From Acidobacteria bacterium OLB17 (GTDB lineage Bacteria; Acidobacteriota; Blastocatellia; Pyrinomonadales; Pyrinomonadaceae), in the NCBI GenBank assembly GCA_001567505.1, contig LLEU01000030.1, positions 122,857-186,856 on the forward strand: a stretch of DNA of 64,000 nt, read 5' to 3'. A program made the position numbers and the translations under genes. The notes beneath the pieces are model-generated. The model was not told where the DNA came from, ran no database searches, and saw only the letters and a program-made list of their open reading frames with translations. Position 1 is the first letter of the stretch; each line of letters opens with the position of its first letter. Positions 27,756-37,065 of this stretch are shown piece by piece.

Positions 27756-28631
27756 TCATTTGGATGCGTATTTCCCGACGATCGCTTCGAGTTTCTTCGC
27801 GGTTTCGGCAGGCCAGTTCGCCGGTGCCGTAAAGATAGCGTTCTTGATCGCATCGCGGTATTGATTCGGGGTTTCCTTCTCGGCGACCGCCTTTACGGCA
27901 TCCTTTAGCACGAGCTGAGCGTTCCGTACGTTCTTATTCAGGTATTCGACGACCATATCCACCGTCACGTCGTCGTGGCCCTCGTGCCAGCAATCGTAAT
28001 CGGTCACGAGAGCGAGCGTCGCGTAGGCGATCTCGGCTTCGCGTGCGAGTTTTGCTTCCTGCAGGTTCGTCATCCCGATAATGTCCATTCCCCACTGCCG
28101 ATAGACGTTCGATTCGGCCTTTGTCGAGAATGCCGGGCCTTCCATACACAGGTACGTGCCGCCGCGGTGTGTATTGACGCCATTCGCCCTGCAGGCAGCT
28201 TCCAGAATGTCGCCCAGCTCATTGCAGACCGGATGAGCGAAAGTTACGTGTCCGACGATGCCTTCGCCGAAGAATGTCGATTCGTGTGCACGTGCTCGCG
28301 TGCGGTCAAAGAACTGATCGGGAATGACGAAATCCGTAGGAGCATATTTTTCCTGAAGCGAGCCGACGGCCGACACGGACAGGATGTATTCGACGCCAAG
28401 CAGTTTCATCGCGTAAATGTTCGCTCGGAAGGGAAGTTCGCTCGGCGTGAGTTTGTGTCCGCGGCCATGGCGCGGAAGAAATGCTACTGTCACGCCATTT
28501 AACTCGCCGATAATGAAGGCGTCCGAAGGGTCGCCGAATGGTGTCTCGACCCGCTGTTCCCGTATATTTTGAAGCTCGGGCATCTGATAAAGTCCCGAGC
28601 CTCCGATTATTCCGATATTCACTTTTTCCAT
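27756..28631 (-). CDS. mtnP: S-methyl-5'-thioadenosine phosphorylase
   Basis: MTAP splits methylthioadenosine with phosphate into adenine and methylthioribose-1-phosphate for methionine salvage and polyamine by-product removal. The 291-residue protein shows [12 protein letters not shown], the phosphate site [38 protein letters not shown], the base-binding [18 protein letters not shown] and [12 protein letters not shown] 28631 is clear. The remainder of a small gene and an MBL hydrolase lie upstream. Confidence 0.96.
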   Translation of the reverse strand: MEKVNIGIIGGSGLYQMPELQNIREQRVETPFGDPSDAFIIGELNGVTVAFLPRHGRGHKLTPSELPFRANIYAMKLLGVEYILSVSAVGSLQEKYAPTDFVIPDQFFDRTRARAHESTFFGEGIVGHVTFAHPVCNELGDILEAACRANGVNTHRGGTYLCMEGPAFSTKAESNVYRQWGMDIIGMTNLQEAKLAREAEIAYATLALVTDYDCWHEGHDDVTVDMVVEYLNKNVRNAQLVLKDAVKAVAEKETPNQYRDAIKNAIFTAPANWPAETAKKLEAIVGKYASK

Positions 28632-28648
28632 TATCTATTTCGCTTCTT

Positions 28649-28792
28649 TTAGATTTCCAAACGTTCCAGATCGGCAAGATCTTGAGCTCGCCCCGACGCC
28701 TTCTTCTTAAGGTAATTGATATCAATTGTCGGGATCGTAGGGCCGTCGAGGTCGACAGACCCAACGATCTTTCTACCCTTCTGTTGGCTCAC
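28649..28792 (-). pseudogene. Possible remnant of a nucleotidyltransferase-type protein C-terminus
   Basis: A 47-residue open stretch from GTG 28792 ends in YLKKKASGRAQDLADLERLE. This is very like the C-terminal end of MNT/AbiEii-type nucleotidyltransferases (LxxxKxAxGRxxDlxDlexL). The rest of such a protein is missing: upstream in this frame lies the 3' end of the MBL hydrolase gene. It may be the scar of a lost toxin or antitoxin-like gene, or a tiny real protein; the resemblance is short, so this is tentative. Confidence 0.35.
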
Positions 28793-29615
28793 AATACAAT
28801 TTTCCGTCAACTTCCGATAAACGACAAAGCGGCGTGTCAATGTCGTGATAAAAGAGGCAGAGCCAGTCTTCCTGCACGGCCTGCGGCAGGATTCGTTTCT
28901 TAAATTCCAGCGTTTCTACCGGATACAGGTCAAAGCCCGCGATGTACGGCAGCGGCACGTGATGTTTCATCGGAATAAGGTCGGCGAAGCCGAAAAGCGT
29001 CCTGCCGCCCGAATCCAGCCGCCAAACCTGCATCGTCTCAGAATGGCCGCGTTCGGTCATTACCCTTAGGCCGGGGATCGCCTCATAGTCATCGGGCATT
29101 GCTTCGAGTTGGCCCGAATCTCGCAATGGCTGCCAATTGTCGGGCAGATAGCTTGCCCGGTCACGCTCGTGCGGCGAATCTGCGTGTGCGAGCTCGCGTT
29201 TTGAGACGAGATAGCGGGCATTCGGAAACTGCGGAGCCGCGTTCGATTCGGCATCGAGGATCGTGTTCCCACCGGCGTGATCGAAATGCAGGTGCGTATT
29301 GATGACGATCGTGATGTCTTCGGGAGTGCAGCCCGCGATCTCTCTAAGAGACTCTGCGAACGGGCGTTCTCGTTCGATGCCGTAGATCGTCGTCTGCTTC
29401 TGTGTCCATTTCTCGCCGATGCCCGTTTCGATGAGGATCTTGTCACGGCCCGTGTCAATAAAGACGCAGTTCATATTCATCCGGATGCGGTTCATCTCAT
29501 CCGGCGGGCAGACACGTTCCCAAAGAACGCGAGGGACGACACCGAACATCGCCCCTCCGTCAAGTTTGAATTCCGTGTCGGGTATTATCTCGACACGATG
29601 TTCTCCGAACAACAT
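28773..29615 (-). CDS. MBL-fold metallo-hydrolase
   Basis: From ATG 29615 this is a 280-residue metallo-beta-lactamase fold protein. The zinc motif NTHLHFDHAGG is clear, with further ligands in MTERGHSETM and FADLIP. The N-terminal CVFIDTGRDKILIETGIGEKW is typical of the quorum-quenching/glyoxalase-like branch, but the substrate is open. ATG lies shortly after the stop of the PPIase gene (TAG-CCGG-ATG). The upstream start at 29687 lies inside that gene. Confidence 0.88.
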   Translation of the reverse strand: MLFGEHRVEIIPDTEFKLDGGAMFGVVPRVLWERVCPPDEMNRIRMNMNCVFIDTGRDKILIETGIGEKWTQKQTTIYGIERERPFAESLREIAGCTPEDITIVINTHLHFDHAGGNTILDAESNAAPQFPNARYLVSKRELAHADSPHERDRASYLPDNWQPLRDSGQLEAMPDDYEAIPGLRVMTERGHSETMQVWRLDSGGRTLFGFADLIPMKHHVPLPYIAGFDLYPVETLEFKKRILPQAVQEDWLCLFYHDIDTPLCRLSEVDGKLYCEPTEG

Positions 29616-29619
29616 CCGG

Positions 29620-31131
29620 CTATTTCTTCTTCGGTTCGGCCGCCTTTGGATCTTGCTTCTTCGCCGGGTCGCCCTTCTTAGGTGCATCAGCCGGAGCGTC
29701 GCCTTCTGTCGGCGGGGCCTGCGGCATTTGCATCTGCTGCTGGAGCTGTTCTTGCTGCTTCTTCATTTGCTCCATCTGCTCGGGCGTGATCTCAGGCACA
29801 TCGAAATCTTCCGGAACCTGTACGAAATTCTTCGCGATCAGCTTATCCATCAGATCTTTCTGTTTCTTCTCGGCGAGCTTGCCCTTGACGAATTCCTTGA
29901 CCGGCATTTCCGGGGCCATCGGGTCATCCGGATCCTTCGTCATAGTCGAGATGAGAATGTGCCGGACGTCGTACGTCTCGACCGTCGAAGGCTTGCCGTC
30001 CGGGCCTTTTTGGTTCGGGTCGATACCCAATTTCCTTTCAAGCTTTACGATATGGAAGCCGTAGTCCGATTCAACAAGATTCGGAGCGATCTGGCCGGCC
30101 TCAAGCGAGAGTGCGGCCTGCTCGAACGCCGGGACCATACGGCCTTTCGGAACATCGGAATAAAGGCCGCCCTTACCCTTGCCGTCCGGGCCCTTGTTGC
30201 CTGGATCCTCTGAGAATTCATTCGCGAGTGCGGCAAAATCCTCACCATTCTTAGCTCGGTTCAAGATCTCTTCGGCCTTTGCGCGCTTTTCCTTCGGGTC
30301 GAGTTCCGGGTGGTCGGCGATATATTTGTTGACCTCGTCGTCGCTGACCTCAAGCTGATCCTTTGCGGACTGTGCATAAAGCCTTGCAAGGAACTGAGCC
30401 TGCTGAAGTTTGACCTGAAGGCGAACTTTCGCAACGAACTGTGGGTCGAGTTGGCCGGCATCCGCCTTCTGGTTGAACTCCTTCCGGTAAATACGGATCT
30501 TGGCGAAAACCTCTTTTGCCTGCTCTTTTTCTTCGTCCGAGATCTCTCGGTCTTTCATTTCAGGGTTGCCCTGCTTCAACAGGTCGATCTTCGCGTTGAG
30601 GAAATCTTCGAATTCTACGGCGTGGGTTCTCGAATCGGCCGCGTGTCCAAGGCCGAGCTTGTCCATAAGGGACGAGAAGCCGGACTTCTGAACGGCAGGC
30701 TGATCATCTTCGCCCCAATAGGCCTTTATCTGGTCATCGGTGACAAAACCGAACGGCGGCATCGGGCCTTTGTCCTTATTGATCTCGCGGTCGTAGTTCA
30801 CCGCGATCACTTCGGCAGCGATGCTGTCGAGTTCCTGCTTATTGGTCTGCTGGTCTGCAAGGCCCATCGACTGGGCCTCGCTCGCCTCAGCAAGCAGTTC
30901 GCGGAAGCTTTCAAGCTGCGTCTTTTTTAGCTCAGGATTGTCGGCGAACCGCTTCAGGATCGCGGGATTATTCTTCGCCGCATCAGCAATCAGGAGTTCG
31001 ATCTCCTCTTTTGACAGCGTGTTGAAGGCCTGATGGCCCTCGCCGCCGACCTTCTTTTTCCAAACTACGAGGCCGACGCCGATCAACATAATTGCGACGA
31101 CCAATACAAGGGCTTTTGTTAAATTACTCAA
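29620..31131 (-). CDS. Membrane-anchored SurA/PrsA-like peptidyl-prolyl isomerase
   Basis: This is a 503-residue protein beginning at TTG 31131 (SNLTKALVLVVAIMLIGVGLVVW), giving an N-terminal membrane anchor. ATG 31089 is a possible later start, and the ORF beyond 31131 overlaps mce. A long helical SurA_N-like region follows (about residues 40-300). A parvulin PPIase domain comes next: AKNGEDFAALANEFSEDP...GGLYSDVPKGRMVPAFEQAALSLEAGQ...ESDYGFHIVKLER. A helical part and a Gln/Pro/Lys-rich low-complexity tail end the protein. It probably assists folding of exported proteins. Confidence 0.82.
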   Translation of the reverse strand: MSNLTKALVLVVAIMLIGVGLVVWKKKVGGEGHQAFNTLSKEEIELLIADAAKNNPAILKRFADNPELKKTQLESFRELLAEASEAQSMGLADQQTNKQELDSIAAEVIAVNYDREINKDKGPMPPFGFVTDDQIKAYWGEDDQPAVQKSGFSSLMDKLGLGHAADSRTHAVEFEDFLNAKIDLLKQGNPEMKDREISDEEKEQAKEVFAKIRIYRKEFNQKADAGQLDPQFVAKVRLQVKLQQAQFLARLYAQSAKDQLEVSDDEVNKYIADHPELDPKEKRAKAEEILNRAKNGEDFAALANEFSEDPGNKGPDGKGKGGLYSDVPKGRMVPAFEQAALSLEAGQIAPNLVESDYGFHIVKLERKLGIDPNQKGPDGKPSTVETYDVRHILISTMTKDPDDPMAPEMPVKEFVKGKLAEKKQKDLMDKLIAKNFVQVPEDFDVPEITPEQMEQMKKQQEQLQQQMQMPQAPPTEGDAPADAPKKGDPAKKQDPKAAEPKKK

Positions 31132-31228
31132 AGTTTCGGGAACCTCACTTCCAAAATGGGGAGCGTAAAATTTGCCAAACGCACATAATAGCAAACTACC
31201 GACGCCAAACACTAATAAAAAACGGGCT

Positions 31229-31623
31229 TTATTTGCTTTCGACGAGCTCGAGAAGAACGCCGCCTGCAGCCGCCGGATGCACAAAAGCGACCAAGCAGCC
31301 CTCGGCGCCGATCCTCGGCGTCTCGTCGATCAGCCGTAGGCCCTGTGCTTTCAGGCGGGCCAAAGCCTCTCTAATATCGCTTACTTGGATGGCGATATGG
31401 TGAATTCCGCCGCCTCTTATTTCAAGGAATTTTGAGATCGGCGAGTCGTCGCCGGTCGGTTCGAGCAGTTCGATCCGGCTTTCGCCGACCGGCAGCATCG
31501 CGACTCGAACTTTCTGATCTTCGACGATCTCCGTGTGGACATTCTCAAGGCCGAGGCCATCGGCCCAGAATTTCAGGGCTTCTTCAATGCTTTTGGCGGC
31601 AATGCAAGGTGGTCGATCTTCAT
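31229..31623 (-). CDS. mce: Methylmalonyl-CoA epimerase (frameshifted in this sequence)
   Basis: Mce interconverts the two methylmalonyl-CoA epimers in propionate metabolism. ATG 31623 gives MKIDHL, and then the frame breaks. One missing base near 31605 (expected GGC ATT GCC, seen GCATTGCC) restores IAAKSIEEALKFWADGLGLE and joins the intact rest (LPVGESRIELLEP, GGGIHHIAIQVSD, LLELVESK). Corrected length is 131 residues, the usual size. The vicinal-oxygen-chelate histidines are at DHL near the start and HHIA. It follows the meaB stop directly (TAGATG). Confidence 0.9.
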
Positions 31624-32571
31624 CTATTTACCCTTCAATATCTCTTCGACCGCCGAATACGGGTCGATCTCTTTCCGGGCCGCTGCAGAGGCGACCGTAT
31701 TGAATCTCTCTTCGACGCCGTCCGACCGCAGAAGGTCGCCCAAGAGCCGTTCGCGTAGGAGTTCAAGAAGGCGCCAACGCGCCATCGATTCCTTTCTTTC
31801 GATGACCGCTTCGTTATCGGCCCTTGACGAATAGCCGACGTACTTCTCGATCGCGGCGGAAAGCTCCTCGATGCCCTTGTTCTCGGTTGCGATCGTCTGC
31901 ACGATCGGCGGATTCCACATATCGGGGCGATGTGCGAGATTCAGAAGAGCCTCGAGCTCTTTCTGAGTTCGCAGAACACCCTCGCGGTCGGCCTTGTTGA
32001 TCACAAAAACATCGCCGATCTCCATGATCCCGGCCTTGATCGCCTGAATGTCATCGCCCATTCCGGGGACGAGCACGACCACGGAAACATCCGCGGTCTT
32101 CACGATCTCCACCTCGTCCTGCCCGACACCGACGGTCTCGACGATTATTTTGCCAAAACCCGCCGCATCGAGGATCGCGACCGCATCGACCGTCGCTCTC
32201 GAAAGGCCGCCAAGATTGCCTCTTGTTGCCATCGAACGTATAAAGACGTTGCGGTCGAGGCCCAATTCGCTCATACGGATGCGGTCGCCGAGGATCGCAC
32301 CGCCCGAAAACGGACTCGAAGGATCGATGCAGATGATCCCGACCTTCTCGCCCGCGTTCTTGTAGAAAAGGGCGAGCTTATCGACGAGCGACGATTTTCC
32401 TGCACCGGGAGCGCCCGTGATGCCGATCACCATCGCATTGCCCGTCCGCGGATAGACGCCCTTCATCAATGCCGCCGCATCGCTGCTGCGGCCGCTTTCA
32501 ATGAGAGTGATCGCCCTTGCGACCGAACGCGGATCGCCCGCGAGCACCTTTTCTGTCAATTCGGATACCAT
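31624..32571 (-). CDS. meaB: Methylmalonyl-CoA mutase-associated GTPase MeaB
   Basis: MeaB is a G3E-family GTPase chaperone that protects and reloads the cobalamin cofactor of methylmalonyl-CoA mutase. From ATG 32571 the protein is 315 residues, with ITGAPGAGKSSLVDKL (Walker A), DPSSPFSGGAILGDRIRM, MATRGNLGGLS, ETVGVGQDEVEI, and NKAD for guanine recognition. The 77-codon upstream extension is not family-like and is dropped. It is directly adjacent to mce. The mutase genes are not in the window. Confidence 0.95.
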   Translation of the reverse strand: MVSELTEKVLAGDPRSVARAITLIESGRSSDAAALMKGVYPRTGNAMVIGITGAPGAGKSSLVDKLALFYKNAGEKVGIICIDPSSPFSGGAILGDRIRMSELGLDRNVFIRSMATRGNLGGLSRATVDAVAILDAAGFGKIIVETVGVGQDEVEIVKTADVSVVVLVPGMGDDIQAIKAGIMEIGDVFVINKADREGVLRTQKELEALLNLAHRPDMWNPPIVQTIATENKGIEELSAAIEKYVGYSSRADNEAVIERKESMARWRLLELLRERLLGDLLRSDGVEERFNTVASAAARKEIDPYSAVEEILKGK

Positions 32572-32632
32572 CTTTGAAAATGAACGAATATTTTCGCATC
32601 TACGGCAAGAAAAGGAAAAGGAGGATAAGATC

Positions 32633-32722
32633 GTGGCGGCAGACACGAAGCCGATGAGAGCTCGGATCTTCCGTAGAGGAATGGCCCGGCGGCAGAAAGT
32701 GTTGGTCGAGCGTTCCAAATAA
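32633..32722 (+). CDS. Possible 29-residue basic micro-protein
   Basis: A GTG at 32633 is preceded by a near-ideal ribosome site AAGGAGG (32618-32624) with an 8-base spacer. The product is 29 residues with about eleven Arg/Lys (core FRRGMARRQKVLVER). It is divergent from meaB and converges on the DinB gene. Size and composition fit a small nucleic-acid-binding protein, but no family is recognised, and short ORFs like this can arise by chance. Confidence 0.35.
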   Translation: MAADTKPMRARIFRRGMARRQKVLVERSK

Positions 32723-32756
32723 GATCTGCCGCCGTTTGCTAGAGTTGAGTCAGCCG

Positions 32757-33290
32757 TTACAATGCTGCGTTTGTTGCGGTTTGGTCGGCCGGATCCGTCC
32801 ATTCCTCATCGGCGCTTGGGCCGTAGATCGCGGGAACGGGAATGTCCAATAGCCGCAGGTAAACCGCCAATTGGCCGCGATGGTGTGCGATATGGCCGAA
32901 GGTCGAGCGCACGACGACCTTCTTCTTGTCCTGCCAGAGAACTTGTTCGCCGTTCCGCAAAGCCCACTGTTCTTCGAGGACATCATCGCTCGCTGTGTTC
33001 TGCAGCGTATTTCGCGAATCCTCGACCCGCTTTTTTAAGTAGGTCAGAAGTGTCGCGCTGTCGAATTGCTGCGGATAGTCATACGGCTCGGCGAAATCGA
33101 GCTTATCCTTACCGATGACAAAATCGAACCATCCGTACATATCGGCAAGGTGGCCCGCAAGCTGTCCGAGCGGCATCGACCTTTCGTGCGGCTTCCAGTC
33201 AAGTTTGTCGTCGGGAATGCGTGCAAGCACCTTCTCTGTCGCCGGGAGTTCTTCTTCTATCTGATCGATTATCTCTTGTATTTTGCTCAT
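32757..33290 (-). CDS. DinB/YfiT-family protein
   Basis: This is a 177-residue four-helix-bundle DinB-superfamily protein. DWKPHERSMPLGQLAGHLADMYGW supplies the first metal-site histidine and STFGHIAHHRGQLAVYLR the second pair, the usual DinB arrangement for a metal-dependent thiol-transfer fold. The C-terminal IPVPAIYGPSADE recurs in the neighbouring paralogue. Function unknown. It lies 12 bases after that paralogue, in the same operon. Confidence 0.88.
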   Translation of the reverse strand: MSKIQEIIDQIEEELPATEKVLARIPDDKLDWKPHERSMPLGQLAGHLADMYGWFDFVIGKDKLDFAEPYDYPQQFDSATLLTYLKKRVEDSRNTLQNTASDDVLEEQWALRNGEQVLWQDKKKVVVRSTFGHIAHHRGQLAVYLRLLDIPVPAIYGPSADEEWTDPADQTATNAAL

Positions 33291-33302
33291 TGTTCGCCTC
33301 CC

Positions 33303-33824
33303 TTAACCTACGCTCTCGTCGGCGCTCGGCCCGTAGATCGACGGGACCGGAATGTCATTGAGCCGAAGATAAACGCTCAACTGTCCGCGATGATGAATGC
33401 CGTGGCCCGACACCATTGCTCTGACCGCGCCGATCTTCGGCAGCGTGAAAAAGACCGTTTCGCCCCGCCGCAGCGTCCATTCTTTCTGAAGGTCCTCGTC
33501 CGAGGTAGCAAGGATCGCGGCCTTGCTTGCCGCGACCGCCTCGTCAAAGAACTTAAGCAGTTCCTCGCTCGAAGCCGGGCTGAACGGAACATACTCGCGT
33601 TCCGCAAAATCGAGCCCGTCCTCCCGCATTATCATCACCGCAAAACCCTGAAGCTCCGCGATATGTGCCGCAAGCTGTCCAAATTTCATCGACTTCTCAT
33701 GCGGCTGCCAATCAGCTTTATCGAACGGCACGCGTTCGAGGACACGGCGTGAGACGGCCGCATCCGCTGCGAATTCGGCCGCAAGGCTTGCTGCGAGTCG
33801 GCCGGGTGTTGTGTTTGTTTCCAT
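33303..33824 (-). CDS. DinB/YfiT-family protein, paralogue
   Basis: From ATG 33824 this is a 173-residue DinB-superfamily protein, paralogous to the next gene. The shared metal-ligand segments are DWQPHEKSMKFGQLAAHIAELQG and SGHGIHHRGQLSVYLR; the same end IPVPSIYGPSADE is present. It is the first gene of a two-gene operon made by tandem duplication. A promoter and an 18-bp palindrome lie upstream. Confidence 0.88.
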   Translation of the reverse strand: METNTTPGRLAASLAAEFAADAAVSRRVLERVPFDKADWQPHEKSMKFGQLAAHIAELQGFAVMIMREDGLDFAEREYVPFSPASSEELLKFFDEAVAASKAAILATSDEDLQKEWTLRRGETVFFTLPKIGAVRAMVSGHGIHHRGQLSVYLRLNDIPVPSIYGPSADESVG

Positions 33825-33874
33825 AATTTTTTTTCTCCCTGTGTATTTTGCCAATAATTGCAAGGGAAGACTAT

Positions 33875-33903
33875 CCTAGCAAAAACGTTGCATAGATGCA
33901 ACG
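33875..33903 (-). promoter_or_regulatory. Promoter with overlapping palindromic operator, DinB operon
   Basis: On the minus strand TTGCAT (-35) and TAGGAT (-10) are separated by 17 bases, about 50 bases upstream of the DinB ATG. The -35 lies inside an 18-bp near-perfect palindrome, CGTTGCAT-AG-ATGCAACG (33886-33903). A dimeric regulator binding there would block transcription (inference). Confidence 0.6.
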
Positions 33904-33991
33904 CCTATTTTAGACTTCTCGGCAAACCGGGGAGATCGCCCTCTGATCCGACGCGCATTGTGAGACTCGCAATCCGTATCGGACGATCCAA

Positions 33992-34019
33992 TTGACAAGA
34001 AATAGCTTAAGGATATAGG
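33992..34019 (+). promoter_or_regulatory. Promoter for the secreted orphan gene
   Basis: TTGACA (33992-33997) and TATAGG (34014-34019) with a 16-base spacer match a sigma-70-type promoter. This leaves a leader of about 110 bases before ATG 34135. Apart from this promoter and the DinB promoter, the 310 bases between the genes hold nothing I can identify. Confidence 0.55.
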
Positions 34020-34134
34020 CTAGCCGACGACTAACAACAGGACTTCCTCTCCTCGTCTCATTGTCTTGGTTTCTTATGATTGTTCAGAGATAAGATTTGT
34101 TTTTTCAGCTAAGATGTCGTTTCATTGCAGCAAT

Positions 34135-35829
34135 ATGAAGTCCTCAAAGCTCCTCATCATTCTTTTCCTTTTACTGCTGCCAGCCTTTCTGCGAGCGCAA
34201 GCAGCAGACGGGGTGCCGAGTTCCGACCTTTGGCGGGCTCGGGCGGAAAGCTTTACGGCGAAAGCGATCGATACGAGCGACCAGCTTGACAGTCTTGGGA
34301 AGGCATTGGTTTATGCAAAGGCAGGCGATATCTGGTGGCCCTTGGATAGAGATCGGGCAGATCAACTCTACGAGAGATCAGTCGATACGATCTTCTTCCT
34401 GTCAAGCGACGAGGTCAAGGCAGACAAATTGAGATTTTTTGACGTCACGGGGAAGATACTTGCACTGATCGCTGGCCGGAATCTCCGCCAAAGCAAGCGA
34501 CTTGTTTCGATATTGCAGAAGACTGACACCCGAGATGTTGCGGAAAATGGATCCAAGGCGGCAATCTTGGTCGCATTTGCGCGTGCGATCGTGGAAGATA
34601 ACCCGGCTCTCGCCGCCGAGATCGGGATCGCCGCGATGCAGGTTGGGCAACCGCCCGAAATCTTCGATCTCTATTGGCGGATTTGCAGGAAGGACAGGAC
34701 ACTCGCATCGAAACTATTCGACGCGATCCTTCGGTCGGCAACGGCGAATCCGAATATCTCAATAGCGAATACAATCAAACTTGCGGCGTTCCCCGAGTTG
34801 ACCATCCCGAACTCACCTAGCGCCATCAGTTCGACAGTCGAGCAGAGAACTCGGGCTCTTGAGTTTCTTTTGAGCTACCTAGTAGCTCAGCGGAACAAGT
34901 TCGATACGAAACAGATCGAATCCTGCGAAAACGAGGCGTCTCTGATCGCACCGCTGTTACCGCAGTTTGCCGCGATCATCCCAGCACAGCAAGGGACAGC
35001 GGCAGGAGCAGTTGCACATTGCCAAGACGCGGGGTCCGGAACCTCACGGCTCGACAGCCAGGTCGACAATCCGGGCCAAGTTACGGTCGAGATGTTGCTG
35101 CGACTGGCCGACCAGGAAAAGGACGACTCTGACAAACGTGGGTACTATTTGATACGTGCGGCGTCCCTTGCCAATGATCAGGAGAAGTACGAGCAGGCGA
35201 CGAAGATCCTTGAGGGAATGACTCAAGCCGAGATTCAGCCTAGCCGCATGTTTTGGGAGATCCTGAGATATACGGTTGCTTCCAGGCTTGCGTATAAACT
35301 GCTGGACCAGTCCGATTTTGCGGGTGCTTTGGCAGTACTAGACAAGGTACCTGAGGCAATTCGACCGCTCGCTCGGATCGGGCTTGGCATGGTGTGTTCA
35401 TCAGACATGATAACGGTCCAGCAAGTTTGCGCCGATCAGATGGAGCTTGGTGCGCGCGATCTGTACAAGCCTTCAAAACATCTAGAAAGCGCCCTGATGC
35501 TTGGAATGGAGGCTGTTCAGAAGTTAGGGAAGTTTGGCCGTCCGACCGAGGCGATCAAACTCTTCGACCTGATCGTCAGATTCACGAACAGCGTGAACTC
35601 AGACAGAAAAGAGTATCCTGTCCAGATCACGCGGGAAACGTTCGATTCAGCGATTGATGCGTCTTTTTTAAGCCGTTATGACCAGTCTATTCTCTCAAGC
35701 ATTGGAAACTTAGATGACACAGAGTCGCGGATAAATGGTTATCTCTCATTGGCGAATACTTCGATTGCCAGTGTTGTGGCCATTGTAAAGCATAGTCGCG
35801 AACAAGGGGCCGAATCTCAGGTTCACTAG
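34135..35829 (+). CDS. Large exported helical protein of unknown function
   Basis: From ATG 34135 the protein is 564 residues with a Sec signal ([22 protein letters not shown]). The ORF start at 34066 would put 23 polar residues before it. The mature part is a helix-rich, TPR/solenoid-like chain without a recognised domain; four cysteines are scattered. Codon choice is visibly less GC-rich than in the neighbours (more AAA, ATA and TTG), which may reflect weak selection or transfer. It converges with the acyl-CoA dehydrogenase gene, sharing stop bases (CTAG). Confidence 0.75.
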   Translation: MKSSKLLIILFLLLLPAFLRAQAADGVPSSDLWRARAESFTAKAIDTSDQLDSLGKALVYAKAGDIWWPLDRDRADQLYERSVDTIFFLSSDEVKADKLRFFDVTGKILALIAGRNLRQSKRLVSILQKTDTRDVAENGSKAAILVAFARAIVEDNPALAAEIGIAAMQVGQPPEIFDLYWRICRKDRTLASKLFDAILRSATANPNISIANTIKLAAFPELTIPNSPSAISSTVEQRTRALEFLLSYLVAQRNKFDTKQIESCENEASLIAPLLPQFAAIIPAQQGTAAGAVAHCQDAGSGTSRLDSQVDNPGQVTVEMLLRLADQEKDDSDKRGYYLIRAASLANDQEKYEQATKILEGMTQAEIQPSRMFWEILRYTVASRLAYKLLDQSDFAGALAVLDKVPEAIRPLARIGLGMVCSSDMITVQQVCADQMELGARDLYKPSKHLESALMLGMEAVQKLGKFGRPTEAIKLFDLIVRFTNSVNSDRKEYPVQITRETFDSAIDASFLSRYDQSILSSIGNLDDTESRINGYLSLANTSIASVVAIVKHSREQGAESQVH

Positions 35830-36968
35830 GCCCGAAGTAAATTCTTCGCGATCACGATGCGTTGGATCTCGCTGGTGCCTTCGCCGATGGTGCAGAGCTT
35901 TGAGTCGCGCCAGTATTTTTCAGCCGGATAATCCTTTGTGTAGCCGTATCCGCCGTGGATCTGAACGCATTCTTCCGAAACGCGGACGGCCGTCTCCGAA
36001 GCGTAGAGTTTCGCCATTGCGGACGCCTGCGTTACTGGGCGTTTTGCGTCCTTTAAGGCAGCAGCCTTGAGCGTCAATAAACGCGAGCATTCGATCTGCG
36101 TCGCCATATCGGCAAGTTTGAATTGGATGGCCTGAAAGTCGGCGATCGGCCGGCCGAACTGCTGGCGTTCCTTTGCGTATCTGACCGCGGCCTCGTACGC
36201 GCCCTGGGCGATGCCGACCGAAAGTGCGGCGATCGAGATGCGGCCGCCGTCAAGCACCTGCATCGCCTGTTTGAAACCTTCGCCTTCGTTCCCGAGCAGA
36301 TTCTCGCGGGGCACACGGCAATCCTCAAAGACGACCGAAGCGGTCTCAGAGGCGCGCATCCCGAGCTTGTTCTCTTTCTTGTCGCCGCGAAAGCCTTCCA
36401 TCGACTTGTCAAAAATGAAGGCCGAAATTCCGTGGTTGCCTTTTTCCTTGTCGGTGACGGCGACGGCAACAAGCGTGTCGCAGGAAATGGCGTGCGTGAT
36501 GAAATTCTTCGACCCGTTGACGATCCAACCGCCGTCCGTGGGAACGGCTGTCGTCCGCGTACCGGCCGAATCGGAGCCGGCCTGAGCTTCGGTCAAACCC
36601 CAGGCTCCAAAGCTCTCGCCCTTTGCGAGCCGAGCGAGATACTTCGCCTTCTGCTCGTCGCTTCCGAACATATAGATGTGGTTCGAGCACAGTGAATTGT
36701 GCGCAGCGACGGAAAGGCCGACCGAGCCGTCCATGCGGCCGAGTTCCTCGATGATGGTCGCGTATTCGACGTAGCCCATACCGGCGCCGCCCAGTTCTTC
36801 GGGGAACAGGATGCCAAGCAGGCCGAGTTCGGCGAGTTTCGGCCGCAATTCAGCAGGGAAGTGCTGCGTTTCGTCCCATTCCATCACGTGCGGTTTGATC
36901 TCGCTTTCGGCGAACTCGCGTATGCTCAGTTTGATTTGTTCTTGTTCGGGTGACAGGTCAAAGTTCAT
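35826..36968 (-). CDS. Acyl-CoA dehydrogenase, short-chain/butyryl type
   Basis: This is a 380-residue flavoprotein of standard acyl-CoA dehydrogenase length. Visible: [110 protein letters not shown] and the catalytic glutamate in [10 protein letters not shown]. These resemble short-chain and isovaleryl-type members. ATG 36968 is clear. No ETF genes are nearby. Confidence 0.94.
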   Translation of the reverse strand: MNFDLSPEQEQIKLSIREFAESEIKPHVMEWDETQHFPAELRPKLAELGLLGILFPEELGGAGMGYVEYATIIEELGRMDGSVGLSVAAHNSLCSNHIYMFGSDEQKAKYLARLAKGESFGAWGLTEAQAGSDSAGTRTTAVPTDGGWIVNGSKNFITHAISCDTLVAVAVTDKEKGNHGISAFIFDKSMEGFRGDKKENKLGMRASETASVVFEDCRVPRENLLGNEGEGFKQAMQVLDGGRISIAALSVGIAQGAYEAAVRYAKERQQFGRPIADFQAIQFKLADMATQIECSRLLTLKAAALKDAKRPVTQASAMAKLYASETAVRVSEECVQIHGGYGYTKDYPAEKYWRDSKLCTIGEGTSEIQRIVIAKNLLRA

Positions 36969-37065
36969 AGAAGGATATAACGATTTCTTATGTTCGCATA
37001 ACTAATGCGTGTAAGGCAACCTGCCTTCGATTGCTTGTCCACGGCCTGCGACCTAAGATTGAAGT

